This document shows, in pieces, positions 56,075 to 64,000 of a stretch of 64,000 nucleotides of DNA. The notes under the pieces are model-generated. The model did no database searches. It saw nothing but the letters and a program-made list of their open reading frames with translations, and was not told the DNA's origin. Position 1 is the first letter of the stretch; the number at the start of each line of letters is the position of its first letter. The position numbers and the translations under genes are program-made. The DNA is from Papio anubis (taxonomy: Eukaryota > Chordata > Mammalia > Primates > Cercopithecidae), in contig NC_044984.1 of assembly GCF_008728515.1 (NCBI RefSeq), positions 121,887,349 to 121,951,348 of the forward strand. Direction: 5' to 3'.

Positions 56075-56394
56075 TCTGGAAAGAGGATCAGAATCCTGCC
56101 CTCAGGAGGCCCAGACCCTCCCAGGGCCTGTGAGACCCCTGCATCAGTAACCTGAACAGATGCCACTGGAAGAACAGAAGAGAAGACAGAGCTTTAAAAA
56201 TCAGAGGGAAAGGTCGAGGGGCCAGGGCAGAGGAGTCCAGGCCCCCTCTGCCTGATTCTGCACAGAAAGGACTACAGGGGCAGGGACAAGTCTGGGGCAC
56301 TCATGTTTGCTTTCCTGAGTCCCCCCACACTTGCACACAAGTGCACTGAGGAAAGAAATCAAACAGCGCAGGAAAAGCATGGATTGAACAATAA
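56075..56394. other. Unique sequence between candidate exon and L1 relic
   Basis: No repeat was recognised. On the minus strand it would be intron. Confidence 0.4.
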
Positions 56395-56695
56395 AATGTT
56401 CCTCTATCCCTATGTCCTATTCCTTTTCCCTTTCCCGAGGTCATCACTGTTAAGTTTCTGGTGTGGCATTTGTATCTCTCCCCGCTTTTTGTGCATCTTG
56501 TTACCGCGCCCCCTACCCCAGCCCCATGTACACATGTCACTGTAGATCTTTCCATACTAATCCACATGGGCCACTTAACCTCACACGTATCTCCTCCCAC
56601 TTTTTTGCATCTTGGGACCGCGCCCCCCACCCCTGCCCCATGTACAAATAGATCTTTCTATACTAAGCCTCACGGGCCTCTTAACCCCAGGTGTT
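56395..56695 (-). mobile_element. Old L1M fragment, antisense, internally duplicated
   Basis: 'CTATTCCTTTTCCCTTTCCCGAGGTCATCACTGTTAAGTTTCTGGTGTG' order and 'GATCTTTCCATACTAA' resemble reverse L1M. 56,473-56,587 and 56,588-56,693 are tandem copies (about 115 and 106 bp) sharing GCATCTTG..ACCGCGCCCCC, GCCCCATGTACA and AGATCTTTC(C/T)ATACTAA. Confidence 0.5.
56473..56693. repeat. Tandem duplication of about 110 bp
   Basis: Two diverged head-to-tail copies as described for the L1M fragment, at the upstream edge of the CpG island. Confidence 0.8.
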
Positions 56696-57191
56696 CCCAG
56701 CAATCAAGACCAGAGCAGGCTGTGCCCCATAAGCTGGGGGTTGGAGAATGCTGCCCCAGCCCCGCCGGGCCTCGGCCGGGTGAAGGGTCCAACTCTGTCT
56801 CTGCTCCCTGGGGATCTGGCCGGAATTGCCCAGGGCGGCAACGCCGGCCGCCCAGCGCCAAGAAAGCGGGTGGCCACAGCGAAGTTTCTCAGCGGGAGGA
56901 GCGGATTCGTCCGGAGACGCCGCCTTCTCCCCGCGCCTCTTCTTCCAGCGCTGCCACAGGGGCCCTGGAAGGATCCCGGACCCTCCGCTCAGTCCCCGCG
57001 CAGTCTCTGCTCCCGGCAGGGGGCTTTCTCCACCCGCCCGGGCGGGGGCGCCGGAGGGGAAGTGGGGGACTGCGGGGCAAATGGGAGGTTCGGGGGACTG
57101 CGCGGGGCGGGAGGTGGTGGAGCCGGTGGTTGGCATCGCTGGAGGCAGAGGGGACCAGGAGCGGGAAAAGCCGGATCCGGAAAGGCGAGGC

Positions 57192-57240
57192 GGGGCTGGA
57201 GCTGGGGCTGGGGCTGGGGCGGCTGCGGGTGGGGGTGGGG
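57192..57240 (+). repeat. G-rich GCTGGG repeat, G-quadruplex motif
   Basis: GGGGCTGGAGCTGGGGCTGG followed by further GGGG runs and GGGTGGGGGTGGGG gives more than four G-runs of 3 or longer with short loops on the + strand, meeting the usual G4 pattern. Confidence 0.85.
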
Positions 57241-57373
57241 AATGCAGAGGGGCTGGGCTGGGGCAGGGTCTGCAGGTGCGGCGGGCGGATCAGCGGCACC
57301 CGCTGCAGACGCCGTCGGGGAAACGCCGTCCCGGCCCCAGTGCGAGCAGCGGTTCCGGGTGAACCTCGCACGG

Positions 57374-57459
57374 ATGTGGAGCGGCGGGATCCTGCCGACT
57401 CGACTGCTCTCGGGGCGGCCCAGCGGTGTGGGCGGCCGGGCGGCCGGCGGGAACCTCGG
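57374..57459 (+). CDS. Candidate first coding exon in the CpG island
   Basis: ATG at 57,374 opens 28 complete codons (MWSGGILPTRLLSGRPSG...) up to the splice donor CGG|GTGAGC. The peptide lacks acidic residues and has spaced arginines with hydrophobic residues, as in mitochondrial targeting presequences, but that is weak evidence for so short a piece. The start context (GCACGGATGT) has A at position -5 and C at -3, so it is not optimal. The same frame is open far upstream, as expected in CpG-rich DNA. The transcript may instead be non-coding or start its frame in a later exon outside the window. I do not recognise the protein. Confidence 0.2.
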
Positions 57460-57860
57460 GTGAGCGGTGGGCGGGTCTCAGGACTCGCTCCGGAAGTGCG
57501 GTCCCGGGCGGCGCCGAGTGCTGGGCGCGCTGCACAGCAAAGGTGAGGCTGGAGCGGCGTCTGCGGCGCTGGCGCTTTGCTTTTAGGAAGCGCCCCCACC
57601 CCTCCCGCAACCGCGGTCTCTGGGTACGTCCAGGTGGAGGGAGCTGACCCTGGAGTTTGGGGATCTGGAGGGGGCGCAGGTGCACCTGGAGCGCCCGTGC
57701 AGGGCTCCTCTGCTCCGATGGCCGGGTCCTGCTAGGAGTCGTGGCGCCTTTGGGGCCAGCTGGGGGCTCCAGCGTCTCCAAGGTGTTGCCTGAGAGTAGT
57801 TAAGAGGATATGGGTAAGAGAAAGGTTCTGAGGATTGTCCCCAAACCCTGGGATCCACAG

Positions 57861-58390
57861 TGTCCCATTTCCTATCGCTAGGTCAGCCCAACTGTGGTAC
57901 TAGAACGAGGGAGAGCCCGGTCTCTGGTTCAATTCGGCTCCAACCCTTGGGTACCTACCTACCCTGCCTCAGCTCAGATCACCTGTGCGGATAGAAAATG
58001 GCAGGAACCTTTGCGCAGCATCCCTACAGCCATTCCCTGCCAGACACGGGTGCCCGTCAGGGTCTCAGAGTGGGGAATCACATCCTCTTTTCCTGGAACC
58101 CTTTCCACCTAAGAGCTCTTGAAGCCGAGCCATGCACACGTGGGACTGAACATTGCTGAGAGAAACGGAAAAGTTGCTTTTGCTGTCCTGGATGCCTCAC
58201 GCACAGCCTCGAGTTCCCTGGAAACCCATAGCCTTTGAAGTTGATGCTTCCCAACTAGACCCAGATTTTCACAAATATGCCCTCTATGGTTTGGAAAGAG
58301 TGCCCTGTTTCTCCCTGGAGCTCCAAGTATACAAGTATACAAACATGATTTGAGAGGGGGGGATTGGTAGGGGTCAGGAGAATTTTCCTT
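57861..58390. other. Sequence downstream of the CpG island, probable first intron
   Basis: No repeat or exon was recognised. 58,109-58,353 holds frames on both strands without support. Confidence 0.45.
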
Positions 58391-58403
58391 TCCTGTAATT
58401 TTT

Positions 58404-58410
58404 TTATATT

Positions 58411-58457
<47 letters not shown>

Positions 58458-58739
58458 TCAGTCTTGTTCTGCTGTCCAGGCTGTAGGGCAGTGGCAGGAT
58501 CTTGGCTCACTGCAACCTCCACCTCCCAGGTTCAAGCAATTCTCTTGCCTCAGCCTCCCGAGTAGCTGGGACTACAGGCTTCCACCATCATGCCTGGCTA
58601 ATTTTTGTATTTTTAGTAGAGACAGGGTTTCACCATGTCCATGTTGGCCTGGCTGGTCTCGAACTTCTGACCTCAAGTGATCCGCCTGCCTTGGCCTCTC
58701 AAACTGCTGGAATGACAGGCCTGAGCCACTGTTCCCGGC
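58404..58739 (-). mobile_element. Alu element, antisense, poly-A converted to (TA)n(GA)n
   Basis: In place of the poly-T head is (TA)n at about 58,406-58,431 and (GA)n at 58,432-58,457. Alu then runs from CAGTCTTGTTCTGCTGTCC to the CCCGGC end, with an extra ATGTCC in the right arm. (T)TCTGTAATTTT flanks both sides. Confidence 0.94.
58406..58457. repeat. (TA)n(GA)n compound microsatellite
   Basis: Two adjoining perfect dinucleotide runs at the tail of the Alu. Confidence 0.95.
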
Positions 58740-58829
58740 TTCTGTAATTTTCAAAAAGGTAAAATGTATCTTTAGGAGCAAGTTTCAGACTAAAGCTTGG
58801 CGAGTGAATAGTGAGTGACCTGGAGCTAT

Positions 58830-58960
58830 TTTGAGTGAGTTGCTCTGAAGGCTTCCTTGAGAAGGCTGACTTTGGAACAGAGACTTGAATGAAGAGAGGA
58901 AGGAGAGCTGTACGTACTTAGGAGAAGCTGTCCAGGCAGGAGAGGGTGAGTGACACTGGA
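58830..58960 (-). mobile_element. L2-like fragment, antisense
   Basis: 'GAAGGCTTCCTTGAGAAGGCTGACTTTGGAACAGAGACTTGAATGAAGAG', 'AGCTGTCCAGGCAGGAGAGG' in reverse L2 order. Confidence 0.6.
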
Positions 58961-59254
58961 TTAAGCTTGATGTGCTGGAGAAACAAGGTGGCCAGGTGGC
59001 TGAAGCAGAGGGAGAGCAGTCGGAAGAAAGTGATCCAGGTCAGACCCATGTGGACCTTGATAGGACATGTGTGGCTGATGCTGAAGTTTCCCCACCTCAG
59101 TATCCATTCTCTCCTCTCTTCATCAGCATAGGAATCTTCCTTTTTAGCTTGACAGAATAATGACTATATTTTCCAGCTTTTTTTACTCCTCATAAGGCAG
59201 GTATCCCTGTGATTGACACTTGATATGGCTGAGAGTGGTGCCTCAAATTTCCTT

Positions 59255-59520
59255 GATTTTTTTTTTAAACTTTTTAGATTCAGGAGGTACACGTGCAGGT
59301 TTGTAATATAGGTGTGTTGTGTGATGCTGTGGTTTGGGGTATGACTGGCCCATCGCCCTGGTAATGAGCACAGCAGCCAATAGATAGTTTCTGGACCCTT
59401 GTTCTCTTCCCACCCTCCCTGTTTCGTAGTCCCCAGTGTCTGTTGTTCACATCTTCATGTCCATGTGCACCCAATGTTTAGCTCCCACTTAGAAGTGAGA
59501 CCATGCAGTGTTTGGTTTGA
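59255..59520 (-). mobile_element. L1 3' UTR fragment, antisense
   Basis: Poly-T, then 'GGAGGTACACGTGCAGGTTTGTAATATAGGTGTG', 'CCCCAGTGTCTGTTGTTCACATC', 'TTTAGCTCCCACTTAGAAGTGAGACCATGCAGTGTTTGGTTT'. Confidence 0.9.
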
Positions 59521-59794
59521 AATGTTCTTAATGTCCCTCCAACATCCTGGTGGCTGGAATGTGGGTGTCATGACTGGATTACCAGCATCTATTTGGGGTC
59601 ACACAATGGGCGTAGGAATGGAAGTTCAGCACAGTGAAGCAACAAGAGAAGAGGATCTGGGGTTCTGGGACTGGACTTGGGCTGATTGCCTCTAGGCTAC
59701 AGTGGCATGAGAGAGAAATGAAACTCTTCTCTTGTTTAAGACACTGCATTTTGGGGCCTCCTATGACTCACAGCTCAGTTTAATCCTGTTTGAT
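59521..59794. other. Unique sequence, nothing recognised
   Basis: No supported feature. Confidence 0.45.
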
Positions 59795-60045
59795 ATACCA
59801 AGGTAAGAACTTCAAATTTTATTCTAATCCCAAGGCAATATTTGGAAAATTTTATGCCAGGGAGGGACATAACATGTTCACTAAAGGCTCACTCTGGCTT
59901 CTAGGAGAGATCAGGCATCAAGGCCCAAGAGTGGAAGTAGGTCAACTGGTTGAGGGCTCCTGCAGTTATCCTGGTAGAAGGTGATGGTTGAATTAGACTA
60001 TGGTGGGAGTGCAGTAGGTGGTGATAAGTGGTCGTATTTGGAGTG
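59795..60045 (-). mobile_element. L2-like fragment, antisense, probably same element as 58.8 kb
   Basis: 'GGGAGGGACATAACATGTTCACTAAAGGCTCACTCTGGCTTC', 'CTCCTGCAGTTATCCTGGTAGAAGGTGATGGT', 'GGTGATAAGTGGTCGTATTTGG' continues the order of the 58.83-58.96 kb fragment. Confidence 0.55.
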
Positions 60046-60079
60046 GATTTGTGTACTGTGTATTTTTGGTTTATCAAAT

Positions 60080-60790
60080 GTATGTTTTTTTTAAAATCTG
60101 GGGATATCATTTATATGCATTAAAACACATCCATTTTCAGTGCACAGTTAATACATTTTGGCAACTACATACACCTGTTCAAACTCCATCACAATCAACA
60201 TACAGAATACTCCATTCGTCCTGAAAGTTTCCTCATTCCCTTTCACAGTCAATACTCCCACAGACTCCAGACCCAGCAAACACCAATTTGCTTTCTGTCA
60301 CTATACATTAGATCTGCCTTTTCTGGACTATCATGTAAGTAGATTCATACAGCGTATTGTTTCTAGCTTCTTCCACTTCACAAATGTTTATGAGATTCAT
60401 CCTGCTGTTAGGTGAATTGGTGACTCACTTCATTTTTAGTGCAGAGTAGTATTTGTTGCTGGGAGTTGATTTACCGCCATTTGTCTACCTTCTCATGTGT
60501 TCATGGACATTGCATTGTTTTTAGGCTTTGCTGTTATGAACAAAGCTACTACAAACATTCATGGACAAATCTTTATGTGGTCATATGCTTTAATTTGTCT
60601 CTGGCAAATGCTAAGAGCAGAATAATTGGGCAATATTGTAAGTGTAAATTTAAGCATGTAAGAAACTGTCAACCTTTTCTCCAACTGATGTATTAGGTTG
60701 GTGCAAAAGTAAATTTTTGTTGTTGTTGTTGTAAAAAGAATGGCAAAATTCCCAGTTGCTCTTCACTCTCACCAAATCTTTGTATTGCCA
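60080..60790 (-). mobile_element. L1M fragment, antisense, carrying MADE1
   Basis: 'TTTCTGTCACTATACATTAGATCTGCC', 'TAGTGCAGAGTAGTATTTGTTGC', 'GCATTGTTTTTAGGCTTTGCTGTTATGAACAAAGCTACTAC', 'TAAGAAACTGTCAACCTTTTC', resuming after the MADE1 with 'CAGTTGCTCTTCACTCTCACC'. Confidence 0.7.
60694..60756 (+). mobile_element. Partial MADE1 (mariner MITE) with TTG expansion
   Basis: TTAGGTTGGTGCAAAAGTAA is the terminal inverted repeat of MADE1, inserted after TA. It runs into a (TTG)n run and a short ATGGCAAAA remnant. The far inverted repeat is lost, so the mir-548-type hairpin cannot form. Confidence 0.85.
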
Positions 60791-62205
60791 GTTTAAACAA
60801 TTCTGTCCTTTACTTGCAGAACCCTGCTGCTAATGGGCCCAGCTAAAAAGAAAATAAAACAAACCAAGAAACACAAAATGCTATGTTTCCCAGCAGTGCA
60901 GCCAGCTGACAAGGTCTGGCCAATGAGAGGCCAGTGGAAGTTCCTGGGCGCGACTTCTGGGAATTCCCATAAACCTGGCTGAGTTTCCACTCTCCAAGAT
61001 GGTGGGCCAGGAAACTTTGTAACTGGGGGAGTTCTCCTCTCAACCCCAGGACTTGTGAGCAGGCTTGGCTCTCAGCTAGAGCTGGTCTGCTTCTGGTGGA
61101 TTGTGGCCCTGTGTGGACAGCTCAGGCAGCTCTTGGGTCCTTGATCTCCTCACCTTGTTGCGTTAGCATAGTGGTTCCACCTTAGCAAAAGGTTTCATTC
61201 CTTGCACCCTCGTCTGGACGTCTGGGGAATCATACTTTTGGGGGATGTGGCTAACCTTGCCCAAAGCCTTTCTGTATGTGGGTTTTGGTGGATCCTGGGT
61301 CCACAGCCAAAGGGATGCAAGGCCTGAGTGGGGCAGAGATTCAGGTTCCTTGGCTGGTTTACCCAAGGAAGGGGAAGGAAACATGAGAATTTAAATGAGA
61401 GAAGTGTGGGTCTTGGGTCAGGTCTGTGCACAGAAAGAGAGCAAATCCTGAATGAGAGAGGAGGAAGTAAAAGGCCATTTAAATACACTACACGTTCCAT
61501 CATTCAGACAGACAACACCTTCAACTCATGCTTAACTTGGCAAATTGTCATTAGAGATAATCATCGATGGAACTTGTAGCATCATTTACTGGCAGTTCTC
61601 AGAAGGAAGATGACATTTCAAACCAAATGGAGTTCAAAATTTCTGCTGCTCATTCGTGAACTACTTGTGGCCTAACTCAGTTCCCAAGAGTCCTGTTAGT
61701 AAGTAATTCTGCCTTTGTCTTTTTCTTTCCTTTTACTTTAACATTGGAGCACCAAGGGCTCACCATCAGCATAAAGAGACTCTTCTCACTGAGCCTTACC
61801 TACCTGGTATCTGTCATATGAGAAATTCAGAAGCCCCCTTTTTTCATAAGGAAACCATCAGGAACTAAATCATTTTTACATACAAAGCTAAGTGGTTTTC
61901 AATATTACATGTTAACTACAGACCTTTATCATGGAAAATGTTGTGCCTCCGGACTTACGGCAACCTCAAAATATTTAGGACAAAACATTAAGTTTACTTC
62001 TCAATGGAAGGTAAAAGCCTACATTTTCCAGGTGAGAAAATCTACCTGAGTTGACCCAAAGTGCAGTTTTATTTTACCTTATGGAAGGAATTATCACAGC
62101 ACCATGGAAAAAAATCACCATGCTCTTAGCAGACCCCTGAGAGGTGAGAATGCAGCTGCTGGCTTCAGGGGATCTTGCCCTGTGTGCCTCAGAACTGGAG
62201 CTTGT
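60791..62205. other. Unique sequence with faint old repeat
   Basis: 60,910-60,970 ('GGTCTGGCCAATGAGAGGCCAGTGG') resembles an old interspersed repeat I cannot assign. Frames of 66-102 codons have no support. Confidence 0.4.
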
Positions 62206-62466
62206 GGGCAAGGCTTGGTGGCTCACACCTGTAATCCCAGTGCTTTGGGAGGCCCAGGCAGGAGGATCACTTGAGGTCAGGAGTTTGAGACCAGCCTGGG
62301 CAACATGGTGAGACCCTGTCTCTACTAAAAATACAGAAATTAGTGGGCATGATGGCACGTGCCTGTAGTCCCAACTACTTGAATCTACAGCGGTTGCAGT
62401 GAGCCAAGATCCTGCCACTGCACTCCAGCCTGGGTGACAGAGCGAGACTCTGACTCAAAAACAACA
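62206..62466 (+). mobile_element. Alu element, sense (AluJ-like), right arm deleted in part
   Basis: 'AAGGCTTGGTGGCTCACACC' to 'GAGCGAGACTCTGACTCAAAA'. About 40 bp between CCCAACTACTTG and GGTTGCAGTGAGCC are missing relative to a full right arm. Confidence 0.93.
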
Positions 62467-63009
62467 GTAACAAAAGAATTGGAGGTTCCGTTCAGATAGT
62501 TCATTTTCTGAGGGGATTGCTGGGAGGAAAGTCAATGGACCAGTCAGAAAGGACCCACGAGGGGCTCTGTTATGCTATTTGGCAAGAGAATGAGAAAGTA
62601 AAGGACAGGCTGGATGAATGGGGTGCCATTGGCTTTTAATGGGCTCAAGAAAATTCTTAGCTCAATGACTTCTGGTTGGATGTAGTGTTGTCATCTGGCA
62701 GCCTTCCAAGCCATTCAAACCAAGAGGCATTGTCAATGCTGATGTGACCTCACCTACAGCTCTCTCATTTTTTCTTCATCTGAGTTACTTACCTGCATAG
62801 TCAACTACTGGTATGAGAGCGTGAAGTGGGTGAGACCCTGCTTGGTGTTTTGGAGATGTGCAGTTAAGAAGAGACAAAGCATTGCCAACCTCAGGGAGCC
62901 AGTCTTGTGGATGTACATATACCCAAGCAAGTCCCTCTAAATTCTGTACTAATAGAAAAGGGTTGGCCAGCAATTGAACCAAAAAACAGAAAGATGAAAG
63001 CAACATAAC
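62467..63009. other. Unique sequence, nothing recognised
   Basis: No supported feature. Confidence 0.45.
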
Positions 63010-63330
63010 ATATTAGTTTCCCACTGCTGCTATAACACATAACTACACACTTCCTGCTTTAAAACAATGCAAGTTTATTCTTTACAATTCTGGAGGTCAG
63101 AAGTGTGAAATGCATCTCACAAGGTTAAAACCAAGATGTTGGCAAGACTGATTCCTTTTGGAGGCTTTTGGGGCAGTTTCCTTTTCTTGCCTTGTCCAGC
63201 TTCTAGAGTTGACTTTTTCTTTTTAATTGCTTTACTCGTGGTCTCTTTAAAGCCAGCAGCCTCACATCTTCACATCTCTCTTCACTTTGGTTGTCACATC
63301 CCCTGTGACAATGTCCTGTATATAGACCCC
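63010..63330 (-). mobile_element. ERVL/MaLR-type LTR, antisense
   Basis: 'TTAGTTTCCCACTGCTGCTATAACACATAACTAC', 'CAATTCTGGAGGTCAGAAGTGTGAAATGCATCTCAC', 'CAAGATGTTGGCAAGACTG'. Same family and orientation as 53,036-53,470. Confidence 0.75.
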
Positions 63331-63539
63331 TGTAATTATATATAAATCTATAGAGATTTTCTGCTTCTCACTTTTTATAGAAAGCAATTACTGCATCCAG
63401 ATTTGAGTAAAATCCAGAACCAGCTGCTGTAAATAAGGTCATAAAGGAAGAAAGATAAATCAATGACTTCAGGATGTCAGGACAAACAGGACAGTGGATA
63501 GGGTCTCTCGCAGGTAAAAGGAGGCAGTAGAGTGTTAGT

Positions 63540-63765
63540 TCATTGAATGGACTTTGTTTAGAACCAGGTGGTTGAAATCGTGGCCCCATCACTCACTAGC
63601 CTTGTACTTTAAACAAGTGACTTAACTCTTTTTACCTCAGTCTCCTTTTCTGTAAAATCGTATGTACTTTGCGGGATTCTTTAGGGATGAATTGAATTAA
63701 TAAATGCAAAGTGTTTCGGCAATGCCTAGCATATAATAAATAATTCTTAGTTATTGCAGTGACAT
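63540..63765 (+). mobile_element. MIR element, sense
   Basis: 'GAACCAGGTGGTTGAAATCGTGGCCCCATCACTCACTAGCC', 'AAGTGACTTAACTCTTTTTACCTCAGTCTCCTTTTCTGTAAAAT', 'GCCTAGCATATAATAAATAATTC' is the MIR order, nearly complete. Confidence 0.85.
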
Positions 63766-63850
63766 TTCACTTACTGGATTCTGCTGATGATACATTCATG
63801 ATAACCTCCAGACAATATTGATCTCTTCTTTACTCTGAACTCTGGCAATG

Positions 63851-63906
63851 TGTAAAACTTTAATCAAACAGTTTAATTTGTAAAACTTTAATCAAACAGT
63901 TTATTG
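63851..63906. repeat. 28-bp tandem duplication
   Basis: TGTAAAACTTTAATCAAACA plus 8 bp is repeated head to tail at 63,851-63,878 and 63,879-63,906, identical except in the last few bases. Confidence 0.95.
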
Positions 63907-63914
63907 TTTGTTAG

Positions 63915-63965
63915 TTTATATTTCATCTATCTGTCATCTATCTACCATTTATCTATCTATTTACA
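63915..63965. repeat. Interrupted (TATC)n microsatellite
   Basis: ATCTATCTGTCATCTATC-type tract near the window end. Confidence 0.85.
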
Positions 63966-64000
63966 ACAATAACTTTTTCTTTTTCCAAATCATAAATCCC

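Larger units (their letters stand above)
56700..57860 (+). promoter_or_regulatory. CpG island, probable promoter region
   Basis: The only long GC- and CpG-dense segment in the window, with CGGGCGGGGGCGCCGG, GGCGGGCGG and GCGCCGCCCGGG-like clusters (Sp1-type GGGCGG boxes) and no TATA box. Three good + strand splice donors follow: CGG|GTGAGC at 57,460, AAAG|GTGAGG near 57,545 and ATGG|GTAAGA near 57,814. This favours a TSS reading rightwards with an intron leaving the window. Large frames on all strands (up to 361 codons) are expected in stop-poor CpG DNA and are not proposed as genes. Confidence 0.8.

Noticed and set aside
56461..57781. Very long overlapping frames (361, 283, 236, 178, 163 and 151 codons) on both strands
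   Set aside because: Stop-poor CpG-rich DNA produces long frames in several registers at once. They overlap one another, run through splice donors and show only low-complexity Gly/Pro/Arg composition.
60694..60756. mir-548-type microRNA gene
   Set aside because: Only one terminal inverted repeat of MADE1 remains; no hairpin partner within the expected distance.

Overview
The window is vertebrate nuclear DNA from a primate, most probably human. About fifteen Alu elements are present in every orientation, at least one with AluY/Sc-type sequence, together with L1, L2, MIR, MaLR/ERVL and ERV1 LTRs and a MADE1 fragment. There is no bacterial, plasmid or phage gene structure. Most of the window is intergenic or intronic and repeat-rich. 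Nearly all long open frames lie in Alus, LTRs, CA/TG repeats or the CpG island and are not genes.

Layout. 0-4.5 kb: old L1M sequence carrying a 269-bp inverted duplication (two arms about 94% identical) and a solitary ERV1-type LTR. 4.5-12.5 kb: unique DNA, L2/MIR/L1M relics, two Alus and a degenerate CA repeat. 12.58-12.76 kb: the best protein-coding signal, a strong splice acceptor followed by a 61-codon frame that ends in a stop, read as a putative terminal coding exon on the + strand. 13.1-14.0 kb: an antisense ERV1-type LTR with an internal 138-bp inverted repeat and NRF1-like and YY1-like motifs. 17-27 kb: LTRs, Alus and a TG/TA microsatellite. 30.3-33.6 kb: a locally rearranged block with two separated arrays of one 39-bp minisatellite, a 367-370-bp inverted repeat containing 121 identical bases, and a direct repeat with TATA-like boxes.

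36.5-45.4 kb: an L1 tail between tetra- and pentanucleotide arrays, L1M relics, two neighbouring MaLR/ERVL-type LTRs, and an Alu at 42.6 kb carrying a 58-bp insertion that is the inverted copy of an LTR segment 1.8 kb away. 47.8-48.6 kb: an eroded ERVL-like pol relic. 52.6-53.5 kb: a solo MST/THE1-type LTR with a 5-bp target duplication, then another LTR. 56.7-57.9 kb: a CpG island with G-quadruplex-type G runs and several + strand splice donors, probably a promoter/first exon of a gene running right, possibly bidirectional. On the minus side a 188-codon frame follows a good splice acceptor at 56,074. 58-64 kb: Alu, L2, L1M, MADE1, LTR and MIR relics and short tandem duplications.

Working relationships are limited. 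The 12.6-kb exon would end one + strand gene. The 57-kb CpG island would start another, with perhaps a divergent minus-strand transcript. I could name neither gene. I found no new enzymatic or defence system; the unusual content is structural (templated insertion and inverted duplications). Repeat family names come from remembered consensus patterns, so subfamily calls are tentative. Edges of old repeats may be off by tens of bases.
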